The notes: generated by a model not told the origin, from the letters alone. DNA of 64,000 nucleotides from Psychrobacter lutiphocae DSM 21542 (GCF_000382145.1 NZ_KB907626.1:1-64000); one strand, 5' to 3'. Numbered from the stretch's first letter, positions 29,276 to 38,252 are shown. A program made the numbers and translations.

Positions 29276-29992
29276 ATGTCCACTATTGATGAAGAACAAG
29301 CCCCAAGAATTTTGATTGTCGAAGATGACGAGCGGTTAGCTATGTTAACTCAAGATTATCTGATAAAAAATGGTATGGATGTTGCTATTGAAACTGATGG
29401 TAACCGTGCTATTCGCCGTATCATTAATGAGCAACCAGATCTAGTTGTGCTAGATGTGATGTTACCAGGAAGTGACGGACTAACTGTTTGTCGCGAAGTG
29501 CGTCCACATTTCCATAGCCCAATTTTGATGTTGACAGCACGTACCGAAGATATGGATCAGGTATTGGGTTTAGAAATGGGTGCTGATGACTATGTCGCTA
29601 AGCCTGCTCAACCTCGAGTTTTATTAGCCCGTATCCGTGCACTACTACGCCGATCAGAAAATACACCGTCAGAAGAAGTACAGCAACGCTTAGAATTTGG
29701 TGAGTTAATTATTGACAATGGTGGTCGTTCAGTAACCCTAAACGGCGAGTTGGTTGATTTCACCAGTGCTGAGTATGATTTGTTATGGTTACTAGCCTCT
29801 AATGCTGGCCGTATCTTGTCACGTGAAGATATCTTTGAGCGACTACGTGGTATTGAATATGATGGTCAAGATCGCTCGATTGACGTACGTATTTCTCGCA
29901 TTCGTCCAAAGATTGGTGATGATCCAGAAAATCCAAAACGTATTAAAACAGTTCGCAGTAAAGGCTATTTGTTCGTTAAAGAAGGTAGCTAA
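29276..29992 (+). CDS. rstA: OmpR-family response regulator, RstA-like
   Basis: A 238-residue regulator. The receiver domain is RILIVEDDERL through the phospho-Asp in LVVLDVMLPGSDG and the Lys in DDYVAKPAQPRVLLARIRALLRR. The winged-helix domain ends RTVRSKGYLFVKE-like (IKTVRSKGYLFVKEGS). The ATG at 29276 has GAGGAAAA upstream and is preferred over an earlier in-frame start. The receiver signature and the partner kinase favour RstA over OmpR. A strong terminator follows, before the kinase gene. Confidence 0.88.
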   Translation: MSTIDEEQAPRILIVEDDERLAMLTQDYLIKNGMDVAIETDGNRAIRRIINEQPDLVVLDVMLPGSDGLTVCREVRPHFHSPILMLTARTEDMDQVLGLEMGADDYVAKPAQPRVLLARIRALLRRSENTPSEEVQQRLEFGELIIDNGGRSVTLNGELVDFTSAEYDLLWLLASNAGRILSREDIFERLRGIEYDGQDRSIDVRISRIRPKIGDDPENPKRIKTVRSKGYLFVKEGS

Positions 29993-30088
29993 CTCTGCGC
30001 TGGATGTAAGTGATACACAGTCATTCGATTTAATACACCGTATATTCGTGAATGTGAGTATTTAATTAGACTGTTTGTGTTACAAAAT

Positions 30089-30120
30089 AAAAAAGCCAGC
30101 TATCAAGCTGGCTTTTTTAA
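30089..30120 (+). terminator. Strong terminator between the rstA-like and rstB-like genes
   Basis: Stem AAAAAGCCAGCT / AGCTGGCTTTTTT with a short loop and T-tract. It stands between a response regulator and its presumed kinase, 47 bp before the kinase ATG. Confidence 0.9.
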
Positions 30121-30166
30121 GTTAAAATGATAACTTAAAACACTATTGTATGTAATAAGATGCCAT

Positions 30167-31858
30167 ATGCCAATCTTCTCATCATTAAAACATAGTATAT
30201 TCTTGCGTATCTATGCTGGGCTGTTATTGGTCTGTTTGTTTGTGGCCATGTTTGCGCAGTTGTTAGTTGATACCATCAACAAAGAGCGAATCCAATCATA
30301 TCGAGAAAACGTTGCGACTGGCGCTTTATATCTTATTGGTTCAGGATTACAGCAGCAGGCATCAGATGTGCAGCGGGAGTATTGGTTAAATGATATTAGT
30401 CAGCTGTTTGGCAATAACTTTAGTATTGAGCCTGCATCGAATATTGATTTTAAGGCCAGTGAGCTAAAGCGCTTAGAAGAAGAAAAAACAGTAGTGCGCT
30501 ATGTAGCACAGCCCGCTTATGCAGATATCTTCCATCCTATTGAGGGTGAAGATAATGTGATTACAGTGCGTATAAGTAAGGTAACCGAGCAGCAAGTTCG
30601 GGCGATGGCTGTATTGCTACTCAATGACTTATCTTACTACAAGGGCTTAGCAGCCAAACAACATCGCCTTGCTGAGATATCAGAAAAATTTGCTTTCCCA
30701 TTGAGCATAGAAACCATTGAAGCGTTAGAGCTAGATGACGATCAGATGCGTCGGTTAGAGCGTGATGAAGTGGTGATGTTGTTCCGTGATAGTACCCGTA
30801 CAGATGACTCCTCTATCAAGATTATCGCCCCTTCTGAATTAGAGGGTATGGTAGTGGTTATTGGTCCTGTCAGCTTGTTTAAGTGGTTTCCGTTCAATCT
30901 AATTATCAGTGTGGTGCTGATCAGTATGTTCCTGATTAGTTTGGGTGTTTATGCCTTGATTTTTCCGTTAGAGCGCAAGTTACAGCTGATTCAGTCTGGT
31001 GTTAATGAAGTGGGTGAGGGTAATCTAGAGACTCAGGTGCAAGTAGTGGGTCAAGATGAAATCGCCCGTTTGGCGGCCACCTTTAACACCATGACCGAAC
31101 ATATTAAGCGCTTAATTGAATCCCAACGTGAGCTGACCCGTGCGGTATCCCATGAGTTAAGAACGCCAGTGGCGCGTATTCGTTTTGCAGTAGATATGTT
31201 GGCTGATACTGATGATCCTGAATCACGGCAAATGCAACGTGATTATATTGATGAAGATATTGAGTCACTTAATAGCTTGATTGATGAGATTTTGACCTAT
31301 GCTAAGCTAGAAGAAGGCTCGCCTAAGCTAGACCTTGAGCCAGTCAACTTACGGGAATTGGTCGAGCAAATCGTGCGTGAGACCAATGCGTTAGGCAAGC
31401 CGATTGAAGTGATTGGCGATCCACCTTCTGCCAAAGTCACAGCGGTTGCTGACAGACGCTACTTGCATCGAGTCGTACAAAACTTAGCCGGTAACGCACT
31501 GCGCTATGCCGAAACCAAAATCATCATCAGCGCAGGTGTGAATAAAGGTGATGCCTTTGTTTGTGTTGAGGATGATGGTCAGGGTATTCCTGAAGAAGAT
31601 AGGGATAAGGTATTTGTACCTTTTGCTCGTCTTGATGACAGTCGTACCAGAGCATCAGGTGGTTATGGCTTGGGTCTGTCTATTGTGTCACGTATTGCGT
31701 TCTGGTTTAATGGTAAAATGTCAGTCGATGAAAGCCCAGATTTAGGCGGTGCTCGCTTTATTATGCGTTGGCCGGTGCGTCCATTGACTCAGACTATTGC
31801 CGCTGATCAGCTGACCCAAGAGAAGGGCGAGCGTAAGATTATTGCTGAAGACAGCTAG
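30167..31858 (+). CDS. rstB: Sensor histidine kinase, RstB-like
   Basis: A 563-residue inner-membrane kinase. One membrane segment near residues 15-33 (IYAGLLLVCLFVAMFAQLLV), a periplasmic domain of about 210 residues, a second membrane segment (FNLIISVVLISMFLISLGVYALIF), and a HAMP linker follow in order. The phospho-acceptor His is in AVSHELRTPVARIRFAVDML. The ATPase domain has N-box LAGNALRYAE, VEDDGQGIPEED and GGYGLGLSIVSRI. The ATG at 30167 is preferred to an upstream TTG. The 3' untranslated region carries 42 bases identical to part of icd. Confidence 0.9.
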   Translation: MPIFSSLKHSIFLRIYAGLLLVCLFVAMFAQLLVDTINKERIQSYRENVATGALYLIGSGLQQQASDVQREYWLNDISQLFGNNFSIEPASNIDFKASELKRLEEEKTVVRYVAQPAYADIFHPIEGEDNVITVRISKVTEQQVRAMAVLLLNDLSYYKGLAAKQHRLAEISEKFAFPLSIETIEALELDDDQMRRLERDEVVMLFRDSTRTDDSSIKIIAPSELEGMVVVIGPVSLFKWFPFNLIISVVLISMFLISLGVYALIFPLERKLQLIQSGVNEVGEGNLETQVQVVGQDEIARLAATFNTMTEHIKRLIESQRELTRAVSHELRTPVARIRFAVDMLADTDDPESRQMQRDYIDEDIESLNSLIDEILTYAKLEEGSPKLDLEPVNLRELVEQIVRETNALGKPIEVIGDPPSAKVTAVADRRYLHRVVQNLAGNALRYAETKIIISAGVNKGDAFVCVEDDGQGIPEEDRDKVFVPFARLDDSRTRASGGYGLGLSIVSRIAFWFNGKMSVDESPDLGGARFIMRWPVRPLTQTIAADQLTQEKGERKIIAEDS

Positions 31859-31899
31859 TGTTTGGGTCTTGAGTTAAGCGACCAAGCTCAGCTAGATTG
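31858..31899. repeat. 42-bp exact copy of an internal icd segment
   Basis: These 42 bases are identical to plus-strand positions 58754-58795, which lie inside icd (a minus-strand gene, codons about 66-79). Similarity stops abruptly at both ends. The copy starts at the last base of the rstB stop codon and ends 9 bp before the rstB terminator stem. A plus-strand rstB transcript would thus carry a perfect antisense match to icd mRNA. Confidence 0.9.
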
Positions 31900-31907
31900 C
31901 TATTAAT

Positions 31908-31944
31908 AAAAGCCAGATGTGCAAAATGCGTGTCTGGCTTTTTT
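31908..31944 (+). terminator. Terminator of the rstB-like gene
   Basis: Stem AAAGCCAGA / TCTGGCTTT with a 15-base loop and six T, 50 bp after the stop codon. Confidence 0.85.
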
Positions 31945-32008
31945 GTTGGTGGCGGTTTTGTGGATCGTGCAAGTATCGAATTACGAAAACCCTTGCATGG
32001 TAAGGCAT

Positions 32009-32096
32009 GTAGGCTGGCATGGAGGTAACGACACCCAGCGATATTCAAATTTGTTATTTATAACATGTTGGGTATCGTCCCTCGACACCAACCTAC
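32009..32096. repeat. 88-bp imperfect palindrome
   Basis: The left arm GTAGGCTGGCATGGAGG and right arm CCTCGACACCAACCTAC pair over most of about 35 bases per side, around an AT-rich centre. It looks like a REP/MITE-type unit. No second copy was noticed in this window. Confidence 0.6.
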
Positions 32097-32237
32097 AAAT
32101 CGTGCAATCAATAAATGACGTAGAGTTTTGCACGATGCAAAGTCGCCCTTTCTGAAAGGGAGATTAGGGGGATTTTCAACGTGAGTGTGAATTGAAGGGG
32201 CGGTTTAGCCTCGATTGTAGCGGATATCCTTGGTGAG

Positions 32238-32361
32238 GCACAGGGTTACAGGCGCTTGGCTAGAGGCGGTATCGCTGAGTCAGGAACGCCTCTGGCCTTA
32301 GTGCCTGTCCCTGTGCAAGCCAAGATAGGAGCGTAAAGCGAGATGGGCTCCTGTTTGGCTT
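32238..32361. ncRNA. Two abutting GC-rich hairpins: candidate structured RNA or palindromic element
   Basis: Hairpin 1 (32238-32316) has three paired blocks: GCACAGGG/CCCTGTGC, ACAGGC/GCCTGT and GGCTAGAGGCG/CGCCTCTGGCC. That is 25 pairs with a single G-U. Hairpin 2 (32317-32361) starts at the very next base, with AAGCCAA/TTGGCTT and AGGAGC/GCTCCT. There is no T-tract on either side, so these are not ordinary terminators. The sequence is non-coding. I do not recognise it as a known RNA family; a REP-like element is the main alternative. Confidence 0.45.
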
Positions 32362-32411
32362 GGTGTGTGGTTTGGTTCGGCTAGGGGTGGCTGCTTGTCT
32401 TATTCTAGGTG

Positions 32412-33908
32412 CTAAATGTCTGTATCTGGTTTTTGTTTTTTAAGGTTTAATTTGTCACTTGAAGCAGTTTCTGTTTGGTTGGTGTCTTCAGCTTCTGGCA
32501 ATGTTTCTGACAGCAGTGGAATACGGACACATACTTGCAGTCCGCCTTCAGGATGATTGATGGCTTCGACGGTGCCGTGGTGCAGGGCTGCAATACGCTG
32601 AACGATAGCCAGACCCAATCCGCTGCCTTGGGTGGTACGAGCGGATTCACCACGCTCAAAAGGCTGCATAATGCGCTCTAGGTGGTCGTCTGCCACGCCA
32701 GGACCACAATCTCGGACACAGATGATGAGCTGTTCTTTGGCTTTGCGCACCATGCCAGGAGTTGAAACGGTGCTTTCTTCGTCTTGATCGAGAGTGTCAT
32801 GAGCATTGAAGGTTGGATTGATAGTAGCGGTAAGATAAATAGGAGGCTTGCCGTAGCGCTGAGCGTTGACAATGAGATTAATAATGAGACGTTTAATAGA
32901 TAAGGGGCGTACGGGAACTTTGCGTAGACCTTCTGACTGGTAAATAAACTCTAAAGGTGCAAACTGAACCATCACTTCATTGAAAATGTTATCCAGGTCG
33001 GTGAGGCGAACGGCTTCATCGGAACCATCCTTCATAAAGGAGATGAATTGTTCTAAAATAGCATCCATGTCTTCAATATCATAGATGAGACCTTCACGGA
33101 AAAACTCGTCTGGTAGCATTTCAGCGGTCAGGCGCATTCGAGTTAAAGGGGTGCGCAGATCATGCGAGATACCAGCTAGCATGATGGTACGCTCTTTTTG
33201 TGCTTGACTGAGCGTGGTAAATAGACGGTTAAATGCCATGTTGACGCGGCGAATCTCTGTTGCTCCTTTTTTGGTCGGCAAGCTGGTGGCGGTGCCTAAG
33301 CGCATATAGTTAGTGGCGGCCTGTTGCAGTTTACGTAACGGGCGATTGAGCTGACGAACTAGCAGTAAAATGGTGATCAAAGTGAACAATGGAATGCCAA
33401 GTAAGAAGAAAGCGAAGGTACTTGGACTGTATTGTGCATAAAATATAACAGGTTCACGTATCCAAAACTCTGGAGATGCTGTATCCTGAACCCAGAGCTG
33501 GGGTGTTGGTTTGAATTTAAAGTAAACCACACTCTCGCGACCAAGCTGTTGGCTGATTTCTTTTTGAATAACATCAGTAAAGAATTCAACCACAGCTTTA
33601 TCTGAAACGTCAGGAAACTGGCTTGGATCGTCGACAACCACGATATGATTGTTAGCGAGAATCCAATTGCTGACTTCTTCGTTGTCTGCCCAATGCTCAC
33701 GAGTTGCTGTCACTAGCTTTAACTCAGTGGTTAAGTAACGAGCATGGTTTTTTAACTCAGGTAGATACAAGCTACGCCAAAAGAACCAGATAGAAACAAC
33801 CACGCTAATACTCACCATTAGCATCACTGCTATGGTGGTTTGCCACGTGTTGGATCTGGGTCTTAGGCTGAGCCGAGATAAAAATGAGCGGAACGAAGTA
33901 TTGGTCAT
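32412..33908 (-). CDS. envZ: EnvZ-like osmosensor histidine kinase
   Basis: A 498-residue inner-membrane kinase. The first membrane segment is near residues 25-45 (TTIAVMLMVSISVVVSIWFF), followed by a periplasmic domain of about 130 residues, then FAFFLLGIPLFTLITILLLV and HAMP. The phospho-acceptor His lies in GISHDLRTPLTRMRLTAEML, typical of EnvZ. The ATPase domain has NLIVNAQRYG, DCGPGVADD and GSGLGLAIVQRI. An ATG at 33908 is preferred to the TTG two codons upstream. No ompR gene is adjacent: the upstream neighbour is rpsP on the other strand. Confidence 0.85.
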   Translation of the reverse strand: MTNTSFRSFLSRLSLRPRSNTWQTTIAVMLMVSISVVVSIWFFWRSLYLPELKNHARYLTTELKLVTATREHWADNEEVSNWILANNHIVVVDDPSQFPDVSDKAVVEFFTDVIQKEISQQLGRESVVYFKFKPTPQLWVQDTASPEFWIREPVIFYAQYSPSTFAFFLLGIPLFTLITILLLVRQLNRPLRKLQQAATNYMRLGTATSLPTKKGATEIRRVNMAFNRLFTTLSQAQKERTIMLAGISHDLRTPLTRMRLTAEMLPDEFFREGLIYDIEDMDAILEQFISFMKDGSDEAVRLTDLDNIFNEVMVQFAPLEFIYQSEGLRKVPVRPLSIKRLIINLIVNAQRYGKPPIYLTATINPTFNAHDTLDQDEESTVSTPGMVRKAKEQLIICVRDCGPGVADDHLERIMQPFERGESARTTQGSGLGLAIVQRIAALHHGTVEAINHPEGGLQVCVRIPLLSETLPEAEDTNQTETASSDKLNLKKQKPDTDI

Positions 33909-34125
33909 TGGCAAGGTCGCTGTATTGATGTATATCTGTATTATGTATTAAATGTTCATGGCTAACGCATGGTTTGATTATATAATATAATGTACATGAT
34001 AAATCGTATAGGTGGCTGCGGATATAACTGATATTAACAGTTTTGTTAACTTAAAGGTTTCCAAGTCATTAGTATTCTGATATAATTATGCCCTTTTTGG
34101 TATACCTACGGAAGAGAGAACTCAA

Positions 34126-34389
34126 ATGGTTGTTATTCGTTTAGCACGGGGCGGTGCCAAAAAACGCCCATTCTATCAAGTTGTTGTAGCAGATCAGCGT
34201 CGTTCACGCGATGGCCGTTACATCGAAAATCTAGGTTTTTATAACCCATTAGCGAAAGGTCAAGAAGTTGAGCTTCGCTTGGATATGGAAGCTTACAATG
34301 CTTGGATCGCAAAAGGTGCACAACCTTCAGATCGCGTTAAAGCATTGGCAAAAGGTTACAAGCCTGCAACTGAAGAAGAAACTGCATAA
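34126..34389 (+). CDS. rpsP: 30S ribosomal protein bS16
   Basis: An 87-residue ribosomal protein with the standard start [20 protein letters not shown] and [14 protein letters not shown]. It is the first gene of rpsP-rimM-trmD-rplS, the usual order. TATAAT at about 34082 upstream could be its -10 element. GGAAGAGAG precedes the ATG. Confidence 0.98.
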   Translation: MVVIRLARGGAKKRPFYQVVVADQRRSRDGRYIENLGFYNPLAKGQEVELRLDMEAYNAWIAKGAQPSDRVKALAKGYKPATEEETA

Positions 34390-34545
34390 TTCAAATCTAA
34401 TTTTTGTAATTGGCGAGTTCAGTAGATCATAACCGATTGCAAGGTAGATTTGAGCATTTCTTTTTTAATTAACTATTGTGAAAGAGGGTGTGTTTTTAGA
34501 ACAACACCTGTATTTTATAATAATTATTGTTGCTGAGAAGGTCTT

Positions 34546-35076
34546 ATGACAACCCCAAACGCTGACAGTCTTATGCAAATAGGACAGCTAAAGAAACCAT
34601 ACGGCATTAAAGGCTGGTTATGGGTATTTAGCGAAACTGAGGAGCGAGAGGCTATTTTTAGTTACTCACCTTGGTGGATAAAAACGGCAACAGGCTTTAA
34701 GCCTTTAACCGTTGTCAACTGGAGGAAGCAAGGATCAGGAATTGTGGCTCAGTTTGAGCAGATTCCAGATCGTAATGTTGCTGAAACCATGAATGGCGTG
34801 AGCATTTGGATTGACAAAGACAGCTTACCTGAGACTGAAGAAGACGAGTATTACTGGTCTGATTTGGTTGGTCTAACCGTTATTAACCAGCAACAGGAAT
34901 GTCTTGGCCGTATCAAAGAGCTGTTCGAAACCGGTGCCCATCCTATTATGAAGGTAGTACCGACCAGTGACAGTATTGATGATGAAGCACGACTCATTCC
35001 TTGGCACAAGCAAACGGTTGGCGAAGTCGATTTGCCGACAGGACAGATGATTGTTGATTGGGAAAAAGATTTTTAG
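34546..35076 (+). CDS. rimM: Ribosome maturation factor RimM
   Basis: A 176-residue factor for 30S head assembly that binds uS19. The N-terminal beta-barrel opens with IGQLKKPYGIKGWLWVFSET. The PRC-barrel part contains YYWSDLVGLTVINQQQECLG and ends PTGQMIVDWEKDF, the usual RimM terminus. It lies 156 bp after rpsP and 108 bp before trmD. Confidence 0.97.
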   Translation: MTTPNADSLMQIGQLKKPYGIKGWLWVFSETEEREAIFSYSPWWIKTATGFKPLTVVNWRKQGSGIVAQFEQIPDRNVAETMNGVSIWIDKDSLPETEEDEYYWSDLVGLTVINQQQECLGRIKELFETGAHPIMKVVPTSDSIDDEARLIPWHKQTVGEVDLPTGQMIVDWEKDF

Positions 35077-35184
35077 TGCTAGTTTCTAGTTGCTTCAAGC
35101 TATTAGTTAGTTATCTGTTCTAAGTCTGACAATAAATCGCTGTTATTGATTATTTTGACCCATTCATAAGATGGAGGTGACCTA

Positions 35185-35940
35185 ATGTACTTTGCTGTCA
35201 TCACCATATTACCAGAAATGTTTAGTGCCATCCGTGACTACGGCATTACTGGGAGAGCGGTACAAAATAAGCAAGTCGTCATCGACTGTATAAATCCACG
35301 TGATTTTACGACCGATAATTATCGCCGTATAGATGAGCGCCCCTTTGGCGGTGGTCCCGGTATGGTGATGATGGCAGAGCCACTGGCGAAAGCCATTCAA
35401 TTTGCTAAGTCGCAAGCCAGTCAACACGGCTGCCGTACGCAAGCTGAGTATTGTCCGGTTATCTATCTGTCCCCGCAAGGCGATAAGTTAGATGAAAAGA
35501 CAGTAATGTCGCTGCATGATTATGACGCTATGATTTTATTATGTGGTCGTTATGAAGGCATAGATGAGCGACTTTTGCAGCGTTATGTTGATATGGAAAT
35601 CTCGATTGGAGATTTTGTATTAACGGGAGGTGAGCTACCTGCGATGGTGCTAATGGACAGTGTGATTCGACGATTGCCCGATGTGATGGGTGATGCAAAG
35701 TCTGCTGAGCAAGACTCCTTTGTTGAAGGATTACTTGATTGTCCACACTATACCAAGCCTCATGAATTTGAAGGTTTGACGGTGCCAGAAGTGTTGTTAT
35801 CTGGTCATCACGCCAATATCGCAATGTGGCGCTTTACACAGCAAGTCAATCGCACCAAGCAAAGGCGACCTGACTTGTGGCAAAACTTTAAGCCAAATAC
35901 AGAGCAAGCCCGCTTGCTCAAAAAAGTGAATAAAAAATAA
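35185..35940 (+). CDS. trmD: tRNA (guanine-N1)-methyltransferase TrmD
   Basis: A 251-residue SPOUT enzyme that makes m1G37 in tRNAs reading CNN and some GG-N codons. It starts with [19 protein letters not shown]; the [12 protein letters not shown] loop, [13 protein letters not shown] knot and [16 protein letters not shown] cofactor loop are intact. ATGGAGGTGA gives a strong ribosome site. Confidence 0.98.
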   Translation: MYFAVITILPEMFSAIRDYGITGRAVQNKQVVIDCINPRDFTTDNYRRIDERPFGGGPGMVMMAEPLAKAIQFAKSQASQHGCRTQAEYCPVIYLSPQGDKLDEKTVMSLHDYDAMILLCGRYEGIDERLLQRYVDMEISIGDFVLTGGELPAMVLMDSVIRRLPDVMGDAKSAEQDSFVEGLLDCPHYTKPHEFEGLTVPEVLLSGHHANIAMWRFTQQVNRTKQRRPDLWQNFKPNTEQARLLKKVNKK

Positions 35941-36127
35941 AGGATATAACTTAAAAAGACAAGGCCGATAGACCTTTTCTTGCTTATAGTCTTTATTTTA
36001 ACCATCACTTATATGCTATTTCTTATTCCTGTTTCCATCTTTTGACTCTGGCGGAGCAAAAGAGGTAATTATTATAAACGGGTGGTACGCGCCTTAGCCT
36101 ATGCCATCCCATGTGAGGAGCAATCTC

Positions 36128-36499
36128 ATGAGTAATGTACATCCACTAGTACAAGCAGTTGAAAATTCTCAACTATTAGAGCGTCCAAAGTTCTCTACTG
36201 GTGATACAGTAGTGGTTCAAGTAAAAGTTCGTGAAGGTGAGCGTGAGCGTCTTCAGGCCTTTGAAGGTGTGGTTATCGCTAAGCGTAACCGTGGTCTGAA
36301 CTCAGCTTTCACTGTTCGTAAAATCTCAAGCGGTATCGGTGTTGAGCGTGCATTCCAGCTACATTCACCAATCATTCACAGCATTGAAGTGAAACGTCGT
36401 GGTGCTGTACGTCGTGCGAAACTTTACTACTTACGTGAGCGTTCAGGTAAATCTGCACGTATTCGTGAGAAGCTTGCTGTACGTCGTGAAGAAGCTTAA
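36128..36499 (+). CDS. rplS: 50S ribosomal protein bL19
   Basis: A 123-residue ribosomal protein. [40 protein letters not shown] and the [18 protein letters not shown] tail match the family. The ATG at 36128 has GAGGAG eight bases upstream and is preferred to an in-frame ATG at 36101. It ends the operon, with a terminator 60 bp downstream. Confidence 0.97.
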   Translation: MSNVHPLVQAVENSQLLERPKFSTGDTVVVQVKVREGERERLQAFEGVVIAKRNRGLNSAFTVRKISSGIGVERAFQLHSPIIHSIEVKRRGAVRRAKLYYLRERSGKSARIREKLAVRREEA

Positions 36500-36557
36500 T
36501 AAATATATTATTAATATTTTGATATGTTAATTAAATATAAATTAAATAGGTTTCCAC

Positions 36558-36594
36558 AAAAAACCCTTATCCCTTATGGCATAAGGGTTTTTTT
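36558..36594 (+). terminator. Terminator of the rpsP-rplS operon
   Basis: Stem AAAACCCTTAT / ATAAGGGTTTT with a nine-base loop and T run. Confidence 0.9.
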
Positions 36595-36749
36595 GTATAA
36601 GCTTGTTTTTTTTACCATTAAATCATCAGGTTAGGCAAAATTTTTCTCGTATTTTTTGTCATGTTGGCATACAATAAGGGCACAAGTGTACTGAATTGAT
36701 ACGAATTACAATTCCGAGCAGGGATGAAATTAGTGTACAAGGAGAAACT

Positions 36750-38252
36750 ATGAGTAAGGACTCAGAACAGACCTCTATCCACGAGGGTGCACCTGTTATT
36801 TCAGGTACCTATCAAGAGCTTCATAAGCCAAGTTCTAGCTTTGCTAGCCGTGATGAATATTTAGATCATGAGCTACAGATTATGCAGCCTAAGCGCTGGC
36901 GACCCAACCTACCTTTCCGCGATTACCGTTTTGAATATGAAGACACCATTCCTGCGTTAGCGGCGACCATTGGTAAAGTTGTGATGGTGGGCGCTATTGC
37001 CGCTACCTTTGCAGGTGCACTAGGTCTTGGTGATCACTTTATTTTAGAAAACGTACGTTATGAATTATTAATCGTTTCGTTCTTCGTTATTTTGTTTTCA
37101 GGTTTTATCCTACCGACGGCCAACTTGGCTGGTACCCATGGTCCATTGATTCCGCTGATTCCGATTGTGGTGTTGGCTGGTGGGCATCCAATGGCCTTTG
37201 GTCTGTTAATTGGTTTGTTTGGACTGCTGTTAGCGATTAGTAAAGGGGGCAGTTTGCTGGCAAACCTGACCAGTAAAGGGGTGTGTGGTGGCTTGCTGCT
37301 GTATCTCGGCTTTATTGGCACCACCTCGCAGGTTAATAAATTATTGGCTTGGGCAGAAACTATTAATATGCCACACATTGCCTTCATTGTAATCTTGGGC
37401 ACCATTGTGTTGTATGCCATATTAGAAAATTATAATAAACGTTGGTTGGCAGTGCCATTAAGCTGTTTTTTAGGTGGTGTAACTGCCTATTTGTTGGGGG
37501 CACCATTCCACTTTGAGACAGGTCCTGGTATTCCAGAGTTAAGCCCTATGTATTGGTGGGGTGAAACGACAGGCTGGAAATTGGGCCTGCCAAATTTAGA
37601 AAGCTTTATGGTAGTATTGCCGTTTGCGGTATTGGCCGTTGCCATGTGGTCACCTGATTTCTTAGGTCACCAGGTTTTCCAAAAGATCAGCTATCCTAAG
37701 CGTACCGAAAAAGTCATCATGAACATTGATGACACTATGGCCAGTGCGTCTATTCGTCAGATTGCTGGCTCAGTATTGGGTGGCGCCAACTTTACCTCAT
37801 CTTGGGGTACCTATATTGTTCCTGCTGCCATTGCTAAGCGTCCTATCCCAGCAGGGGCTATTTTAACCGCATTGCTTTGTATTATTGCTGCGCTGTGGGG
37901 CTATCCAATGGATTTGGCTATTTGGGAGCCTGTAATGTGTGTGGCGCTTGTAGTTGGCGTGTTTATTCCATTACTTGAGGCAGGTATGGAGATGACACGT
38001 GAAGGTAAAACTACTCAATCGGCAGCGATTGTTGTATTCGCCTCGGCATTGGTTAATCCAGCCTTTGGTTGGTCATTGACCGTACTACTGGATAACATGG
38101 GCCTAATTGGTTCTAAAGAGCGCAGTGCTGGCTTAAGCCGTATGAGCCGCTGGATTATCCCAGCCTTTATGTTTGTATTGTTAACGGCAGTAATGGCGAT
38201 GGTTGGTATGTTGCCAGGTATTCCTGCGCTGATGTCTAGTTTTAGACATTAA
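36750..38252 (+). CDS. DUF3360 family multi-pass membrane protein
   Basis: A 500-residue protein with about a dozen hydrophobic segments after a 70-residue polar N-terminus that includes WRPNLPFRDYRFEYEDTIPA. The sequence matches my recollection of DUF3360, a family distantly resembling NCS2/SulP permeases; transport function is inferred from topology only. Blocks such as ANLAGTHGPLIPLIPIVVLAGGHP and GGANFTSSWGTYIVPAAIAKRP are strongly conserved in character. The ATG at 36750 with AAGGAG is preferred over an earlier ATG. It is monocistronic, with its own terminator. Confidence 0.75.
   Translation: MSKDSEQTSIHEGAPVISGTYQELHKPSSSFASRDEYLDHELQIMQPKRWRPNLPFRDYRFEYEDTIPALAATIGKVVMVGAIAATFAGALGLGDHFILENVRYELLIVSFFVILFSGFILPTANLAGTHGPLIPLIPIVVLAGGHPMAFGLLIGLFGLLLAISKGGSLLANLTSKGVCGGLLLYLGFIGTTSQVNKLLAWAETINMPHIAFIVILGTIVLYAILENYNKRWLAVPLSCFLGGVTAYLLGAPFHFETGPGIPELSPMYWWGETTGWKLGLPNLESFMVVLPFAVLAVAMWSPDFLGHQVFQKISYPKRTEKVIMNIDDTMASASIRQIAGSVLGGANFTSSWGTYIVPAAIAKRPIPAGAILTALLCIIAALWGYPMDLAIWEPVMCVALVVGVFIPLLEAGMEMTREGKTTQSAAIVVFASALVNPAFGWSLTVLLDNMGLIGSKERSAGLSRMSRWIIPAFMFVLLTAVMAMVGMLPGIPALMSSFRH

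Larger units (their letters stand above)
31945..32411. other. Gene-free, repeat-rich and GC-rich convergent spacer
   Basis: 467 bp between the rstB terminator and the convergent envZ stop. In order it contains: ATCGTGCAA; an imperfect 88-bp palindrome (32009-32096); an ATCGTGCAA / TTGCACGA pair (32099-32135); a short CCCTTT / AAAGGG hairpin (32146-32160); and two abutting long hairpins (32238-32361). The last part is clearly GC-richer than its neighbours. No protein-coding frame is convincing. Confidence 0.7.

Noticed and set aside
31839-32048. Minus-strand open frame containing [14 protein letters not shown], the same peptide as in isocitrate dehydrogenase
   Set aside because: The shared peptide comes only from the 42-bp duplicated segment. 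The rest of the frame crosses a terminator and a palindrome and has no ribosome site, so I do not call a gene.
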